From contig NZ_JAKREV010000002.1 of NCBI RefSeq assembly GCF_022664465.1, forward strand, positions 605,532 to 669,531: 64,000 bases of DNA, in the 5' to 3' direction. The notes below the pieces were generated by a model that had not been told where the DNA came from, ran no database searches, and saw only the letters and a list, made by a program, of their open reading frames with translations. This stretch comes from Sphingomonas hankookensis (lineage in GTDB: Bacteria > Pseudomonadota > Alphaproteobacteria > Sphingomonadales > Sphingomonadaceae). Made by a program: the position numbers and the translations under genes. Positions 63,492 through 64,000 of the stretch are shown piece after piece (position 1 is the stretch's first letter; each line of letters starts with the position of its first letter).

Positions 63492-63607
63492 ACCGTTCGT
63501 GCCGAGTAGGGGTTGCGCGAAGTCGAAGACCCGTATCGAAGCACCCGCCCCAGAAGGTCCTTCAATACGCCGCTTCGACAAGCGCAGCGGCTACTCAGGA
63601 CGAACGG
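63492..63607. repeat. Type B palindromic repeat
   Basis: A near-identical copy of the type B unit in the 12.65-13.39 kb array (ACCGTTCGTGCCGAGTAG...CTACTCAGGACGAACGG). Confidence 0.8.
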
Positions 63608-63627
63608 CTAATCCTGACGTAAACCTC

Positions 63628-64000
63628 CTAGCCGCCCAGCCGGACCCCCAACCACAGCGTACGCGGCGTTGCGCGTTCGACCACGCCGTCCCCGCCGATC
63701 GCCGCCTCGACCCGTGTATCGGTCACATTCTCCGCCCGCGCCTCGAACGCCATCCAGCGGGTCGCGGGCAGCGTTGCGATCAGGTCGAGGGTGGTCGCCG
63801 CCGCCAGCCTTCGCTGGTTCGCGTCGTCCTCGAACTGGCCGGCGATATGGCGCACGGTCGCCGCGGCCTGCCATCGCGCCTGCCGCCAACCGAGCGTCGC
63901 CGAAGCACTATGCGCCGGCGTCTGTGCCGGCCGCAACCCATCGAGCGTGCCGCCGTCGCGCACACGCGCATCGGTATAGGCATAGGACAGCCGCGCCTCG
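63628..64000 (-). CDS. TonB-dependent receptor, C-terminal part (cut by window edge)
   Basis: The frame is open to base 64000 and covers the last 123 residues. Amphipathic beta-strands (ARLSYAYTDARVRDGGT, ATVRHIAGQFEDD, WMAFEARAENVTDTRVE) match the final barrel strands of TonB-dependent receptors. The C-terminus ends LGVRLGG rather than the usual Phe. The N-terminal plug lies outside. Confidence 0.75.
   Translation of the reverse strand, partial: EARLSYAYTDARVRDGGTLDGLRPAQTPAHSASATLGWRQARWQAAATVRHIAGQFEDDANQRRLAAATTLDLIATLPATRWMAFEARAENVTDTRVEAAIGGDGVVERATPRTLWLGVRLGG

Overview
The window is a gene-dense, high-GC chromosomal segment of an alphaproteobacterium, most likely Sphingomonas or a close relative. 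The evidence is protein similarity recognised by eye and several alphaproteobacterial gene orders. These are pckA divergent from chvI-chvG-hprK-rapZ-EIIA(Man)-HPr, an F0 operon with separate b' and b subunits, and tRNA-Trp near secE-nusG-rplK-rplA. No transposase, integrase, prophage or CRISPR array is visible. Most of the window is core chromosome with a few accessory insertions.

Layout. 1-9 kb: recX (cut by the edge), a fatty-acyl-AMP ligase, tRNA-Trp, a YqaA membrane protein, a beta-barrel protein with a probable 5' frameshift, secE-nusG, then rplK-rplA. An AT-rich SEC-C gene and a terminase-small-subunit-like gene separate nusG from rplK, and rplJ-rplL-rpoB do not follow rplA. 9-16 kb: a deaminase with an altered zinc ligand, a polysaccharide deacetylase, a degenerate histidine kinase carrying two translated palindromic repeats, an Lrp regulator, a 0.74-kb palindrome array, a TPR protein and yaaA. 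16-23 kb: pckA and the ChvGI/partial PTS operon, which couples envelope sensing to carbon and nitrogen state. 23-38 kb: cfa, glycosyltransferases, leuB, recO, a deacetylase/GNAT pair, uvrC with an overlapping CcdA-like ORF, an oxidoreductase, an esterase and an SMR transporter. 38-41 kb: the F0 ATP synthase operon. 41-45 kb: a tiny membrane-peptide locus resembling Firmicute type I toxins, then ydbL-ynbE-ydbH for outer-membrane lipid transport. 45-58 kb: DUF1826, radC, an acetyltransferase, an EF-hand protein, purB, an esterase, a GNAT gene, dnaK-dnaJ with a sigma-32-like promoter, a copper chaperone, a TonB-domain protein and DUF1206. 58-64 kb: uvrA with a trailing nucleotidyltransferase/small-ORF pair, a glycine-zipper lipoprotein, a cold-shock protein and the end of a TonB-dependent receptor.

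Several families of short palindromic repeats fill the intergenic gaps. The most unusual observations are two 84-bp repeat copies translated in frame inside a histidine-kinase gene, the small toxin-like ORF at about 41.2 kb with an ACG where a start is expected, a structured module shared by the 3' UTRs of nusG and rplA, and antitoxin- or nucleotidyltransferase-like ORFs overlapping the ends of uvrC and uvrA. All functional statements rest on reading the sequence. No database search was run.
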